A stretch of 64,000 bases of DNA from Tetragonia tetragonoides (taxonomy: Eukaryota > Streptophyta > Magnoliopsida > Caryophyllales > Aizoaceae), in NCBI GenBank assembly GCA_038025085.1, contig CM076154.1, forward strand, positions 22,771,001 to 22,835,000, given 5' to 3'. The position numbers were made by a program, and so were the translations under genes. Numbering within the stretch: position 1 is the first letter of the stretch; every line of letters starts with the position of its first letter. Below the pieces are notes generated by a model. That model had not been told where the DNA came from. It saw only the letters and a list, made by a program, of their open reading frames with translations, and made no database searches. Shown here piece after piece: positions 23,003-35,348 of this stretch.

Positions 23003-26000
23003 ATGGCCAATTCCGACCAGTTCCTCGATATGAAGAACATTAGTAATCTTAAAGAAGGTGAAGACGATGTTAATCTTTACAAAATAATCAAAGACTATCC
23101 TGATTCGCACCGTCCTTCAAGGATTCAACATCGAAACGTTGTGGTTCTATCTCCTCCTGAGCCTCCATTTTCTTCAACTAGGCTTCCTCCTGAGCCTCCC
23201 GACCAGCTGGCTTTTTTGTTGGAAGCAAAATTTCGATTCGAAAGCTTTCTTGGAGGAGGATGAAGCTTTTCATTCCCGATTTGATCAGGTTTTTCCTAAT
23301 TTTCAGTCATGCCGTTCTTTTATTCTTTTCTGGTAACACTTTCGAACTCATTCTCTTACATGCTGGGAATAAACCCCTTCACAGTTGGGTTAATGATGTT
23401 AAGGATAGTTTTTTACGACAATGGTTTAATCGTTTTAAAGACTTTCATGGTCGCTGGAAGGACAACCAGATTTATGATTTTATTCGTGTAGCTCTGTTCA
23501 AAACCATTCCTTTCGAAGCGAATGTTCACTTTCCATTTTGTTATTGTGGAATCGTGCTATTAATTGTTTTATTTCGAGTAATGGTATTCAAACCGTCACT
23601 CTTGAAGACATAACATACTTTAGTGGCCTAAGCCATGATATTTCATCTGTAGAGTTTAGCTATATTCGTTATTCTCCTACTGTCGAAGAGGAGTATTTGG
23701 GACCTGCTTCTCTTTTATTTTGTCAGAAACAATGCTGGAGTGGAATGAATACCCTTTTGTTTCACCCTGGCCCTGTTACGAAAGGAGAGGTTGTTCTTTT
23801 CTTGGTTTATGTTTCCAGTCGATTTTGTATGGGGAAATCTTGTAATATAAGTCGGACTTTCTGCCATTCAGCAGCCAATATAGTTTCAATGGAAGACCCT
23901 AGTCTTTGGCCCCATTTCTTCTAGCTCAACTATATCGAGTGTTAAGTTGAATGGTTATTGACCCTTCTCGAATATATAGGCAAACTTGCCATTTGTGGAT
24001 ATTAACTATTTGGGCACATGTATATTACCCCTATTTAGTCCAACACTTTATCTGATAGGCAATATGAGTTCCAGCTTCGAAGGGAAACGGAGAAATACTG
24101 GGGGTTCTCTTATTAGTTGTAACGGATCTCCTCGAGACGAGTGGGGCTGTGTTGAAGAATCTTTTTTTAACAAGTGCGTCCTTTCTAACCCAAGTAATTT
24201 TTCTTGGGTATTGCTTGAATTCCTTTCAATGCCTTCTTCCTTCAATTGTTGGGTGTTATTCCTAATGCAGCTGACCCCGTTCGAATAGGTTCTCCTTCGT
24301 GGTTATCTTCTTTTAACCATTTCCTTATTTTCGATAACCAAGGTCAATCTTTTTGGAATTCTATGTTATGTGCTCGTGACCTCCTTTTCATTGACTCCCA
24401 CAAAATGGGTGTAGAGGTATATAACCCCCAGCTTGTTGCTAGACAATTTGGTTTAGTGCAAGCTTGTGCTATTCCTTTCATCGAGACTCTTAACTTCCCT
24501 TGGTCTTCGAGAGTCAATTTACTAGGTGGTGAAGTTAGCCAGAAAATGGCAGAGGCTGGTCGTCACGAACAATATCTTCGAACTCAACGTACTCTCTCTA
24601 CTTATATAACTAAGAGGAAGATTCTTCCATGGGTGAGAGCTGCTCGTGTTGAGCCTTGATATGCTCAATGGTGGAACCGATTTGATTCTACCTACCTGCA
24701 CCCAGATTTCCTTCGACCACGAATCGAAGCTGTCTTGGGAGTTCTTTATCATACACCTGCTGAGAAGGTTGTTGTCCAAGCTCGGTTCCGAGCTCTCGTG
24801 TCTCCTCCTTTCCTCCTTGAGGTATCCCTTCTCTTCTGAGAAGTTATTTTCATAATTTCTTATTTTACCTTTTATAACTTATTTCGTTTTGGTTATAGCC
24901 TACTCTGGATGCATTTTCTGACGAGGAGCCAGTAAATAAGGATGCTGTCAATGTGCCTCCTGTTGTCGTTGCACCAATTAGCATGATCCCTCCCCCATCT
25001 ATGCCTTCTTCTTCATCGGGTTTGAAGCGACCTAGGAATCTTCCTTTCTCGAGCCGAAGAGTATCATCTGCTACACCCTCAGACCCCGTCGATGAGTCTT
25101 ATTATTCTTCTTCTGATGAACCTCTTATCATTAGACGTCGTTGAAACAGAGGTATTGTTTTATCCTTAATTAATTTTTTCATAGAAATTTATAAACATAT
25201 CGCCTATTAATCCTTTTACATACATGTAGAGGGTAGTACCTCTTTGTCCCCTTTATCTATGGTGGAACGTGTTTCTCAGGCTCTAATAATCTACCCATCT
25301 GATATGAATCTTCACTCTATTTGAAATACCTTTTCGATTTGCTATTTATTATATCTTACCTTTTTCTTATATAAAGAGTTTGTGATTGAGGATTCATCTC
25401 TTTCAACTCTGTCAGGATATGCTTCTCTTGATCATGCTTCTCTCATTCATTCACCTTCGAGTATGAATTCTTTACTTCTTTCCTTTTGCTTCTCTTTATT
25501 TTCTAAAATAACCGAGTTATTTACCTTTTTCCAGATAGGGTGAAAATAGCTATTTTATCTGATTCGGATGATATTGGGGCGAATGACTCTAGATTAGAGG
25601 ACCTAGCTTTGTCCTCTCCTAGCCCCTCCTTTGATCAACAACCAGACTTGATATTTCAACCACCACACCCTAAGATAGTGGTTGTAGTCTCAAGTTGATA
25701 CAATGGTTGTCACAAGTTTGAATTCTTTTATTCTAAACCTTTTATATCTTCGTAAATTCTTATTTATTCGTGGCTTTTATTTCGTAACTTATTTTATAGG
25801 CCTTCGAACATCCGGTTCCTTTGCAAGCACGCCTTCAAATGCTGAGGGTTTTCGGTTGTTTGATGACCTATCATCTTATGCTACTGGTGTCGAAACTGTG
25901 GTTGAGCTTCAAGGCTTCTTTGTTAGTGTCCAATCCCTTTTTCTGAACGGATTAGGAGTTTGATTCTTAACAATGTGGAGATTCTAGTCCAGTTTATTCG

Positions 26001-26345
26001 TGATGCTCATGATGCATCTATATCAGATGCTGCTTTAAAGGTGTTGTCTACTAAGTTCGAGGAGTCTCATACACTACTTCAATAAGAAGCACGGGTTTAT
26101 CAGACTTTATCACTGAATTATCTGATATTGACCAACAATTGCAACTCCTTGAAGCCCGCATGAGTCAGCTTTTGGAACGAGTGACCTCTCTACGATCTGA
26201 CATTAAAGATGAGGAGACCCGTTTGAAAGTTGTGGCAAAGACGGTTAAGGACCGTTTAGATAGAGTATCTCTTCTTAAATTTTCGCAAACTATAGTTAGG
26301 ACTATTTTGTGTTCCCTTAGGCAATGCTTAAACGCTTTCATGTAA
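23003..26345 (+). pseudogene. Plant mobile domain gene in antisense to a Tat element (aORF-like)
   Basis: The likely start is ATG 23003 (MANSDQFLDM), with a proline-rich linker (SPPEPPFSS). After a frameshift near 23235 it reads EEDEAFHSRFDQVFPNFQSC, then NTFELILLHAGNKPLHSWV, LRQWFNRFKDFHGRW, YDFIRVALFKTIPFEANV, and after another shift FISSNGIQTVTLEDITYFSGLS. Further parts are GVEVYNPQLVARQFGLVQ at about 24410 and, past one TGA, YLHPDFLRPRIEAVLGVL. Later pieces (24899-25143 Ser/Pro-rich; 26139-26345 predicted coiled coil QLLEARMSQLLERVTSL) are separated by probable introns. This is a PMD/aminotransferase-like protein (PF10536). It lies between Tat integrase (27.2-28.7 kb, minus strand) and that element's polypurine tract, the position of Tat antisense extra ORFs. 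At least three frameshifts and several stops make it a pseudogene. Confidence 0.75.
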
Positions 26346-27239
26346 TATTTATTTCGTCATATGAACACGTGCTTTTAATTGACTTTGACCGTTTCGTTTT
26401 TTGCATTATCTTCATCATTTTCCGTGTTTTTTTATTTCTTTAGATTGCCCTTTTCTCCTATAAATAGGCCATTCTACGATCATATATCCTCACTTCTCTC
26501 TTCTCCATCTCTCTCTTCTTCTCCTCTTTTTCGATTATGCTTTTCTGAGAAGTTGAATGTTTTGGGTTTTTGATTCGTAAAATAGATGTTCTTATGTTAT
26601 TAAGATTTTATCGACATCATGTCAAATATACCATATCTTCTCCTTAATCATCTAATCCTATCCTTTGGTTTTTCCTTCTTTCATAAACCTTTCGAGGAGA
26701 TATTAAGTAAATTTGTTTCGTATATGAACACCCATATTAATTTACTTCACTTGGTCCTCATCAAGATGAAATTTGCTATAATCCCTTTCATTGCGTTAAT
26801 ATCTCATACTTACATGTATAATCACCCATATTAACATAGGACATTCGTGCCTTGCCAAGGCGAGTAGGGTGATATTTTTTTTTCTAGTCGTTCTTTCTTC
26901 TTGTCAAGAGCCTGTCGAATACACCATTCAACTATTGGGGTATTCTTCCTTGTCATTCCTAATTATTTGGCCAGATGTTCATTTTCCAGCATTTATCTTC
27001 AAGATGTCCTTTCGAGTACCAGCGTACCTCAAGATGTCTTTTCGAGTATCAACACTTTAAACGCAAATCTCTTGTAATAAATTAGTTTAAATTATTCGCT
27101 TATTTTAGCTTTCTTTTATCTCTTCTCAAAGTTGCGGAAATCTATTGCAAATGTTATATTTATATATATCCCAAGTCGAAGAAAAATATTTGTTTAGATA
27201 TTTGTCATTTATTGCTCATCCAAATTGTTTGTCATTTGT
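26346..27239. other. Spacer between PMD gene and Tat integrase
   Basis: T-rich sequence with no recognisable protein. CCTATAAATAGGCC at about 26457-26470 is a strong TATA-like word followed by a CT-rich stretch. It faces right and leads nowhere coding. TTTCGAGTA words recur near 27015-27050. It is probably the untranslated region of the Tat element. Confidence 0.4.
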
Positions 27240-28674
27240 ATTTAGCAATTTGTATGCGTTTCCTGGTTCCACGCTTTCGATAATGAATGGTCCTTCCCAA
27301 TTTGGCGACCATTTCCCATAGAACTTGTCTTTTTATCCTTCGGAGAGTATTGTTTTCCATACTAATTCGTTTGTGGAAAACTGCCTCATTTTTACTTTTC
27401 GATTGTAGTATTTTTCGGTTTGTTTCTTTAACTTATGAATATTGTGTAACGCTTAAATTTGTAGGATTTCTTGATGCAATTGTTCAATATTCATAACTTC
27501 TTTAACTATTGAATATTCTATAACGGTTCGAATTGTAGGATTTCTTGATGTAATTATTCAATATTAATTTGTTTAAGTATTCTTTCAGACTTAATATTCA
27601 TTTAGACAGGTATAACTACATCATGTCCAAATACTAAGTGAAATGGAGTTACTTGTATGCTTTCTCTATGACTAGTTTGATAAGCCCATAAAGTCTCTAA
27701 AAGTAAATCATGCGACTTTCGAGGATTGTCTTTTATCATTTTCGCAATTCCTCTTCTTATGGTCTTATTAGTTGACTCGACTTGTCCATTCGCTTGGGCA
27801 TAATAAGGAGTAGAGTTCGTTAATTTTACAGACAATCTTCCTAGAAAAGATTTTATTTCATCACTGTTAAATACTTTGGCCTGATCTACTATGATAGTTT
27901 TAGGGATTCCAAATCTAGTGAAGATATTTTCATTAATTATCCACTATATCTGTTGATGTTATGGTTATAAATGGTTTCGTTTCGACCCATTTTGTAAAAC
28001 AGTCAGTGGCTATTAAAACATATTTATGTTGTTTAGATGAAGCAGACCTAATTTCCCCAATAATATCCATCGTCCATCTTCGAAATGGCTAAGGCTTTAT
28101 TATACTATGGAGTTTAGCTACTGAAGCTCATTGAATCCCACCAATTTTTTGGCAAGGTCTACTACACCATTTTGCATACTTTATACAATATCGAGTGACT
28201 GTTGGCCAGTAGTATCTATATTGGTGTATCAATCGTCTCATTTTCTACCCTATTTGGTGGGCTCCACATATACCTTCGTGTATTTCTCCCATGACTAGAA
28301 AAGCATCATCTACAGCTAAGCATTTCAGTAATAGACCGCTAACATCTTTTCAAAATAATTGTTCCCCATCGTATACATATCGGTGTGCTATAAGTTTTAG
28401 CTTGTTGGAGTATTTCCTTTTCTATGTTTCTTTGAGATATTCAATTATCTCTTCTCTCCAATCACTCTCTTTTGTCATAAAATTCTTCGAATGGAATAAG
28501 CTCTTTATCTTTTATTGTAATAATTTCGTGGAAATAACTCAAAGGATTTCATATCCTGATGCTAATAGAGCTAGCTCGTTGGCTATTTCGTTTTTTATTC
28601 GAGGGATATAGTATATTCTTACTTCATAAAAATATTCCATTAACTTTTTAATTTTGGCATTGCCTAAAATTGTT
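27240..28674 (-). pseudogene. Tat-lineage Ty3-gypsy RNase H end and integrase
   Basis: Read on the minus strand from 28674: RNase H end (KIKKLMEYFYEVRIYYIPR, then NEIANELALLASGYE), integrase zinc finger (EIHEGICGAHQIG, RRLIHQYRYYWPTV, KYAKWC), core (FRRWTMDIIGEI, IATDCFTKWVETKPF, FGIPKTIIVDQAKVF, YYAQANGQVESTNKTIRRGI) and the C-terminal GKWSPNWEGPFII. The D, D and E of the catalytic triad are all visible (TMDI, IVDQ, QVES). Stops and frameshifts break the chain; the longest clean part is 27602-27835. GKWSPNWEGPF is typical of the Tat/Athila branch and there is no chromodomain. The RNase H is cut exactly where a copia LTR begins at 28675; reverse transcriptase, protease and gag are not in the window. 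Confidence 0.85.
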
Positions 28675-30096
28675 TGTTGGGTTCCTGGTTTTGATGATAA
28701 CAAACAAAGTGTCCTTATCTATGTGTGAACTAACTATGATGGTAGGTTGACTTAAGGATGCAAGAAGGTATAAATCTCAAAGCATTATTCCTCATGAAGA
28801 TGCTTGGATCCTAACCAGACAAGTAGACAATGTAATGTAGTTAAATGCATTTTTCATTAGTCTTTATGTACTATGCTTGACTAGTTAGCAAGAGTCTAAA
28901 TTGATCATGACAAGGGAAGAAGATTGTAGGACTGAGTACATGCGTCTATCAGTACAATGGAGCATTCTTGTGAACACTGTTCTCTATGACTAGCACTACA
29001 GCGTGAAGGAACCAAAGGGGAATAACTAGTTGGACCCTGTTCCTTCTAAGCTATGTATCTAGACGAGTTTGCATAATCTCATTCTTATCATTTCTACGAA
29101 TATTTTGTGTATTATCTTTTTAAATATTCACACAAATAATCTTCTGAAGAAATGTAATTTTTTTCGAAAAAATAAATATTGCAAAATCGTATTTTAAACA
29201 GAAAAGTATTTTATTTTGAAAAGATATTTAGGAAAAAGTATTTTACTTAATGGCCAAGTTTATATTGCTAAGTAAGTGAATTATCTTTTGGAATATTTAT
29301 AATTATCTTTTAGAGATTACATTCTGATAAATCACTTGTTAGCTGGCTAAGATTTCCTGTTAAAGTATTTGGACAGTTTTTATCGCATAGGTTGAGTTAA
29401 GGAAAGGTCTTTGATATTTACTTAAACTCTATTCTATCTTTTGGTAAATCTTATCTTTTATATTCTGAAGAGATTTAAACTAATTGGACTGAGCTCTTTT
29501 GACCTGCCTATATAAGGCGCCAGATAGGCTCAGTTGTAGGGCTAAGCTTTGCGTGGATTATTGAGATCAGAATCATTTGTACAAAGTGTTAAATGGTCCA
29601 AACCAGATACGTCCTATACGCACAAAGAACAACCTTGAACCCTGTTCGCTGTCCTGGTCAGTTTGAGTCTTTGCTTAGATTGGTCATTGCATAATAGGTT
29701 TTCTGTGGTCTTATTTTGCTTAGTAACAAGCTTAGAGTTTCTCTCAGGTCAGTGTGTGACTTAGAGAGATTGGCAACACATCAGTGACGGTGTATGGTGG
29801 TGTTAGGGTACTGTGTTATATTTTGGTTTTGGCTCTGGTTATAAGAGAAGTATTGTGACAAAATCTCAAGTAACCGGGTCGTGGTTTTTACTCCTATTAA
29901 GCCTAGGAGGTTTTCCACGTGAAAAAAGCCTTGTGTTATTTACATTTAGTTCTTTACATTCTGATTTAGTTCACTACATAGGAACAATGTCTATAGCGTT
30001 GTTCTCTATCCTATTCTCAAGTTGCAAAACGCGAGAAATTGGAGTCACTCTATTCACCCCCCCCCCCCCCCCGTAGAGTAACTTAGGCACTCTTCA
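28675..30096 (+). repeat. 5' LTR of copia element 1, 1422 bp
   Basis: Starts TGTTGGGTTCCTGGTTTTGA and ends CACTCTTCA two bases before the primer-binding site. A TATATAA box lies at 29509-29515. Near the 3' end are AAGCCTTGTGTTATTTAC and a long C-run at 30059-30072. The start is nearly identical to the LTR at 36437, so the two elements are the same family. This LTR was inserted into the Tat RNase H coding sequence, which reads uninterrupted up to 28674 on the other strand. Confidence 0.85.
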
Positions 30097-30098
30097 GT

Positions 30099-30110
30099 TG
30101 GTATCAGAGC
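30099..30110 (+). other. Primer-binding site of copia element 1
   Basis: TGGTATCAGAGC, an exact match to the plant initiator-Met tRNA primer-binding site, two bases after the LTR end. It primes minus-strand DNA synthesis. Confidence 0.9.
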
Positions 30111-30173
30111 AAGGTTACTCATAAAAACGCTAACACCTTGAGTTTTTCCGCAAAAACGAGTGCACCTAGTGAG

Positions 30174-32026
30174 ATGTGGGAAGGACAAACCATTAACCAT
30201 CCACAACTGTTTAATGGAGAGCTCTAGTCCTGGTGGAAGAAAAGGATGGAAATTTTCATCAAGGCTGAAGACTATGAGTTATGGAAAATAACTCAGAAGG
30301 GAGATTTGGTTATAGAGCAAGTGGATACAGAAGGCAAGAAAAGAATCAAACCCCCAGAAAAATGGACCAATACTGACATGAAGCAGATAGAGAAAAATGC
30401 TTGAGCTGTCAAACTCCTACACTATGGAGTTGATGCTAAGGAATACAATGGTATCCAAGGATGTGACACTGCTCAAAGCCTGTGAAAGACCTTGGACACT
30501 GCGTATGAAGGCATCTCACGGGTAAAACAATCCAAAATAGATATGTTGATTAGGCAATATGAATTGTTTAACATGGAACCAATATAGACTATCAAAGACA
30601 TTTATGCTCGGTTCAACAATATTCTAAATCAACTCAAATCCCTTGGCAAACCTTTTGATGAAGAAGATGTTGTTAGAAAATTGTTAAGGAGTCTACCACT
30701 AAACAACACATGGACACCTAAATAACAGCTATTCAAGAGGCAAGGGATTTGACCAACATGAAGGTTGAAGAATTAATTGGTAACTTAATGACTCATGAGT
30801 TACAAGTTAAATCTAATGAGACCAAGAGAGAAAAGGAGATTTCTTTTCAAGTGTGAGTTTTCTGAAGATGACCTAGATCTAAATGAAGATGAGATAAGCC
30901 TTGTTGCCAGGAAGTTTGCTCACTTCTATGGTAATAGAGGAAGTTTCACTCAAGCTTCGTCAAATTCAGGGAGAGGTGCAAACTTTGACAAATCAAAGAT
31001 CATATGTCACAAGAGCTCAAGACTTGGTTACTTCAAGAACGAGTGTCAAGAGCCAAGTGAGAACATGCTGACAGAACAGCGTCCATCCTCCTCCAGAAAG
31101 CCAGAAAGGTTCACCAAAAAAGAAGCAAGATACCTGTGTATGCTGGCTGGTTAGTCAGACAACGAGGATGATAATCCAGAAGATGGAGTGGAGGATCTAT
31201 GCACTATTGCCAGAACATATATCTTTTCTAAAGAGGAAGAAGCAGAGGTAGGTATTCTTGAAATTAAAAGTCAAATGGCTTCTTGGTCTAGAGATAAATT
31301 GCTTAAGATGCTACTTACTATGATGGATCAGTATGAAGAGCTAAACATTGAAAAAGAGAACATTTTGCATGCTTATAATGATTCAAAGGAAGATCTAAGT
31401 GAACTGTTGGAGATCAAAATCAACTACGAGAAAATGTTAAAAACCTTGAAAAAGGAAAATAAAGATCTCAAACAAACAGTATGCAAAATGGAGGAAACAA
31501 GGTCCATCCTTGAAAGTAAATGTTTGTCTCTTGAGACTGATTTTTCTAAGAAAGCTACTAAGACATTAGAACCTATATATGTGTGTGATGAAACTCGCCT
31601 AGATAAGTTAAAATCTGAATGTGAAATTCTTAGGATTAACTTGGAAAAGGAACATGAAAAATCTAAAGGCTATAAAGGCAAGTTGGATAAAGTACAAGAA
31701 TAACTAGTTCGTCTAACAAATGGACTAGCTCGTCTCAAGCCTTAAAATGGCTAAATGATCATCACAATAGGTTTAAAAATGGTCTAGGAAGAAAACCTAA
31801 GAAGGATGACTGGACTCCCAACACCAAATATGTTGGATTAAAATATAACACTTTGCTGGCATTGTGGACAAGGTGGTCACTATAGGTACGAATGCCAGAA
31901 GAGAACTAGGTCTGTTGCCAAGAATAAGCAACATGTAAAACAAGTTTGGATGAGAAAAGACAGAGTTAAAAATGATTCTGAGAAGAGGGAGCCCAAGCAA
32001 GTGTGGGTTCCTAAAACTAAAAAGTG
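30174..32026 (+). pseudogene. Copia element 1 gag (UBN2-type) with coiled coil and zinc knuckle
   Basis: From ATG 30174 the frame reads KKRMEIFIKAEDYELW, EYNGIQGCDTAQSL, SKIDMLIRQYELFNM, IYARFNNILNQLKSLGK and EDVVRKLLRSLP, a gag-polypeptide/UBN2-type copia capsid. At least four stops lie in this part (for example TAG 30225, TGA 30402). A pair of compensating frameshifts lies at 30722-30850. Then come an acidic segment (SEDDLDLNEDE), a long Lys/Glu-rich coiled coil (31188-31703) and, in a shifted frame, a zinc knuckle CWHCGQGGHYRYEC near 31854-31893 with C-x2-C-x4-H-x4-C intact. Gag with this coiled-coil extension is typical of Sirevirus-like copia. The protein cannot be made whole. Confidence 0.8.
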
Positions 32027-32045
32027 ACTCTCATTACAGGCTTAA

Positions 32046-32618
32046 GTGAAAGAGAGCAAGCCATGGTATGTGGACAGTGGCTGCTCAAGGCACATGACAA
32101 GAGAAAAATCTGTATTTCTTTCACTCACAACCTATGAAGATGGAAGTGTGACTTTTGGTGACGACCAAACAGGTGAAGTGGTCGGTATAAGTAAGATTGG
32201 TAAGTCACTAACACACTCCATTGGTGAAGTCTACTTGGTTGATGGTTTGAAGCATAATTTGTTGACTGTTTCACAACTATGTGATAAAGGGAACAATGCC
32301 CTATTTACTGCAAACAGTTGCATAGTTGCGAATCACAAGACAAGTAATGTTGTGCTAGAGGGAAAGCGGCATAAGAATGTCTACAAAGTTGATATAAATT
32401 AGCTTTCCAGTAACTCTCTAACATGTCTCAGTGCTATTGAAACTGATGCCTCTTTGTCGCATAGACGGTTTGGACATGTAAGTCTTAATACCTTGAACAA
32501 GCTAGCATCACAGAACCTTGTCATTGGTTTACCTAAAATCAAATTCAAAAGTGATGAGTTATGTGGTGCGTGTGCTAGAGGTAAACAGGTAAAGTCTTCC
32601 TTTAAGACAAAGAACTAA
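32046..32618 (+). pseudogene. Copia element 1 protease and integrase lead-in (truncated)
   Basis: WYVDSGCSRHMT at the start is the copia aspartic protease active site (D-S-G-C). It is followed by SVTFGDD, YLVDGLKHNLLTVSQLCDKG and, past a TAA near 32401, LSHRRFGHVSLNTLNKLASQ and LCGACARGKQ of the GAG-pre-integrase domain. The element stops at KSSFKTKN around 32618, where unrelated LTR sequence begins, so integrase core, reverse transcriptase and the 3' LTR are missing. Confidence 0.85.
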
Positions 32619-33449
32619 AGGATTTATATCCTGTCAGTCAAGGTGCAAAATTCGGGATTAAACTTCAGAGATAGTTAACTCATCGATTTAGTAGATTGTA
32701 ATGTTTAGCTAGAGACCGCTTGCGATAAATCGGGCCGATTGCATTGGACGAACTGCTAAATGCGATGGCCGTAACGGGTCACACGCTTAAGTAATCGATG
32801 GATCAATAATTAGTTAATGGACCTAGGAGTCGCGTTAATTAATTAATAAGAGAGACCAATAAGTGGGCTGATCTAGGAAAAGCCCACTATGTGTAGTAAT
32901 CAGTTATTAGATCTTTGGAAGCCCTGGCCTACAGTATAAATAGAAGAGAAGGAGGTGGAAACTAGGACACACGTTTTAACTGAAAACCTCCTTCTCTCAT
33001 ATTTTCTCTCTAAAGTAACCAAGCACCTCCATAGCCCAAGGAACGGTTCCTTGTGCTCGTTCTAGCTAAGGAACGTGTTTGGATTGATCAAATCGATTGC
33101 TGCGTGGACTACGGTAAGTCTAAGAAGAGATTTACAAGACCATTTGGTTCCCTCAAGGATATGAGTAAGGAGTCCTTACATGTCGGGGCAAAGGGATAGT
33201 CATACAAGATATGCCTATCGAGAAAGAGTTATGTTGGACATAATTAGCAAAGGATTGCTTACCTATTTTGATTAGTGTGGTTGACAAGGCAAAACTTGGT
33301 CACATTAGGGTAAAATGAGGATCTTGAAATTATTTTATTCATAGAGACACCTTAAGAGGATGAATAAAATATTAAATAACTTTTCTATTTTTGAAATTCA
33401 TTAAGTTATTTATTGATAAATGTACTAAATTTTTGCATATTATTTTTGT
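32619..33449 (+). repeat. LTR and leader of copia element 2
   Basis: Non-coding DNA with a TATA box (TATAAATA, 32935-32942), a CT-rich leader (CTCCTTCTCTCATATTTTCTC) and a palindromic AAGGAACGGTTCCTT at about 33038. It ends just before the gag start at 33459. A standard TGGTATCAGAGC primer site is not seen, so the LTR end cannot be placed; some leader has probably been lost. Confidence 0.5.
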
Positions 33450-33458
33450 TTGGTAGAA

Positions 33459-34067
33459 ATGGCTAATGAAAGCAAGTCAACTTTTAACCTAAATTCGATG
33501 CTTGACAGTGAACGTTTGGTTGGACCAAACAATTTCCTTGAGAATCATCGCAACATGAGAATAGTTTTCAGGCATGATAAGAAGGAATGCGTCTCGGAGA
33601 CGCCTATTCAAAGATTTCCCGAAAAGCAAATGCTTAATATAGGGAGGGGAAAGAAAGAGGACACTTCAAAGGGCAACGTGTTAAAAGGCAAGGGTGGTGT
33701 GACCAAACCTAAGCCTAAGCAACGATTGGCCGCTAAGAAGTCGCCTTTAGCTGCGGATAATCGGTGCTTCCATTGCCAACAGAAGGGGCATTGTAAGAGG
33801 AACTGCCCAAAGTTAAAGGAAGACCTGAAGTATGGAATGGTTTCCATGAGTGCAAATGTTTTCGTTATTGAAATCAATCTAGCTACAACTACTTGTGATT
33901 GGATATTGGATACCGGTTGTGGTACTCACATTTGTACAAATGTGGAGGGACTAAAACAACCTGAGAAGGTAGCTAGATATGAGGTGAACCTACGAGTCAA
34001 ATGGGGACAGGGTGGCTGCTTTGACTGTAGGAACTTATGTTTTGTCGTTTCCCTCGGGGCTTGAACT
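33459..34067 (+). pseudogene. Copia element 2 gag remnant, zinc knuckle and protease
   Basis: ATG 33459 opens MANESKSTFNLNSMLDSERL, then NHRNMRIVFRHDKKE, the N-terminus of a common copia gag. Most of the capsid is then deleted: the frame jumps to QRFPEKQMLNIG and a Lys-rich linker. A zinc knuckle CFHCQQKGHCKRNC (C-x2-C-x4-H-x4-C) follows near 33769-33810, then the protease motif WILDTGCGTHIC near 33900. A frameshift at about 34010 moves the protease into the next open stretch. The internal gag deletion and shift make it non-autonomous. It belongs to a different copia lineage from elements 1 and 3, since the gag has no coiled coil. Confidence 0.8.
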
Positions 34068-35348
34068 AAAACTTAATAATTGTTATTATGTTCCTAGTAT
34101 AAACAAAAACATCATTTCTCCTTCTATATTAGAAATGGAAGGTTTAGATATGCGTATTAAGAATGGTTCTTATACAGTTTCAAAAGATTATGGATTTATT
34201 TTAGCTCCCGTTTGCATAATGGGCTTTATTTGCTAAATTTTGACAAACATATACTCACCATCAATAACAAAAAGGCTAGAACTAATGATTCTAACCCCAC
34301 ATGTCTATGGCATTGTCGATTAGGCATATAAATGTGAAATGCATTCAAAAACTTCTTAAAGAAGGGATTCTGGACTCATTTGACTTGGAGTCATTTGATA
34401 CTTGTGAATCATGTTTACTTGCCAAAATGACAAAGTCACCCTCTCTAGGAAAGGGAGAGCGAGCCAGTGAGCTATTGGGTCTAATACACTCAGATATATG
34501 TGGACAAATGAGTTCGACTGCAAGAGGTGGGTTTAGCTACTTCATTACATTTACTGATGATTTGAGTAGATATGGATATATTTACATAATAGAACATAAA
34601 TCTGAATCTTTTGAAAAGTCCAAAGAGTTTCAGAATGAAGTTGAAAATCACCTAGTCAAGAAAATCAAAGCTCTTCGATCGGATGGAGGAGGCAAATATA
34701 TGAGCCTAGAGTTCGATGAACATCTAAAGGGTTGTGGAGTACTTTCACAACTAACTCTGCCCGGAACACCACAATGGAACAGTGTGTCTAAATGGAGGAA
34801 TCAAACCTTATTAGATATGGTTAGATCAATAATGGGTCATGCCAATCTTCCTATTTCTTTCTGGGGATATGCTCTCGAGACGACAGATTTCACACTAAAC
34901 AAGACTCCGTCAAAAGTCGTTGAAAAGACACCACATAAACTGTGGACGGGACGGGTTCCCAAGTTGTCTTTTCTCAAGGTTTGGGGGTGTGAAGCTTATG
35001 TAAACAGGTTACTCGGCGATAAGCTTGCACCCAAATCAGACAAAGTTTTCTTTGTGGATTATCCAAAGGAAACTAAGGGTTATTATTTCTACAACTGAAC
35101 TGAGAACAAGGTATTTGTTGCTTGGAATGGTGTCTTTTTAGAGAAGGAATTCCTTTCCAAAAAGACAAGTGGGAGTAAAGTTCATCTCGAAGAAGTTCAA
35201 GATGAGCAACAAATAGAGATGGATAGGGATTTAGAATCCATCCAAGATGTTTCGCAAACGACTCCAAATTCAACTCCAGAGCAACTCCAGAGGTTGAACC
35301 AGAATCCACCCTTCGAAGGTCTGATAGAGTCAGGACTCCGGCAAATAG
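34012..35348 (+). pseudogene. Copia element 2 protease end and integrase
   Basis: The open part 34012-34236 gives the protease tail (NNCYYVPSINKNIISPSIL). After a frameshift, 34301-35098 encodes the integrase: zinc finger (RHINVKCIQKLLKEG, FDTCESCLLAKMTKSP), core (ELLGLIHSDICGQM, FITFTDDLSRYGYIY, IKALRSDGGGKYM) and WGYALETTDFTLNKTP, then YVNRLLGDKLAPKSDKVFFV. The first two catalytic aspartates are present (HSDIC, RSDGG). At the third position the family has SERRN after TPQQNGV, but here it reads TPQWNSVSKWRN, so the catalytic Glu is Lys. The frame ends in the Pro-rich linker before RT at 35348, exactly where a Tat/Ogre-like LTR starts. Confidence 0.85.

Noticed and set aside
26379..27496. Several hydrophobic Phe/Leu/Ser-rich ORFs
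   Set aside because: Composition follows the T-rich strand; nothing suggests a membrane protein gene.
27602..27835. Possible intact host integrase-like gene
   Set aside because: It is one clean stretch of a Tat integrase that is broken on both sides.
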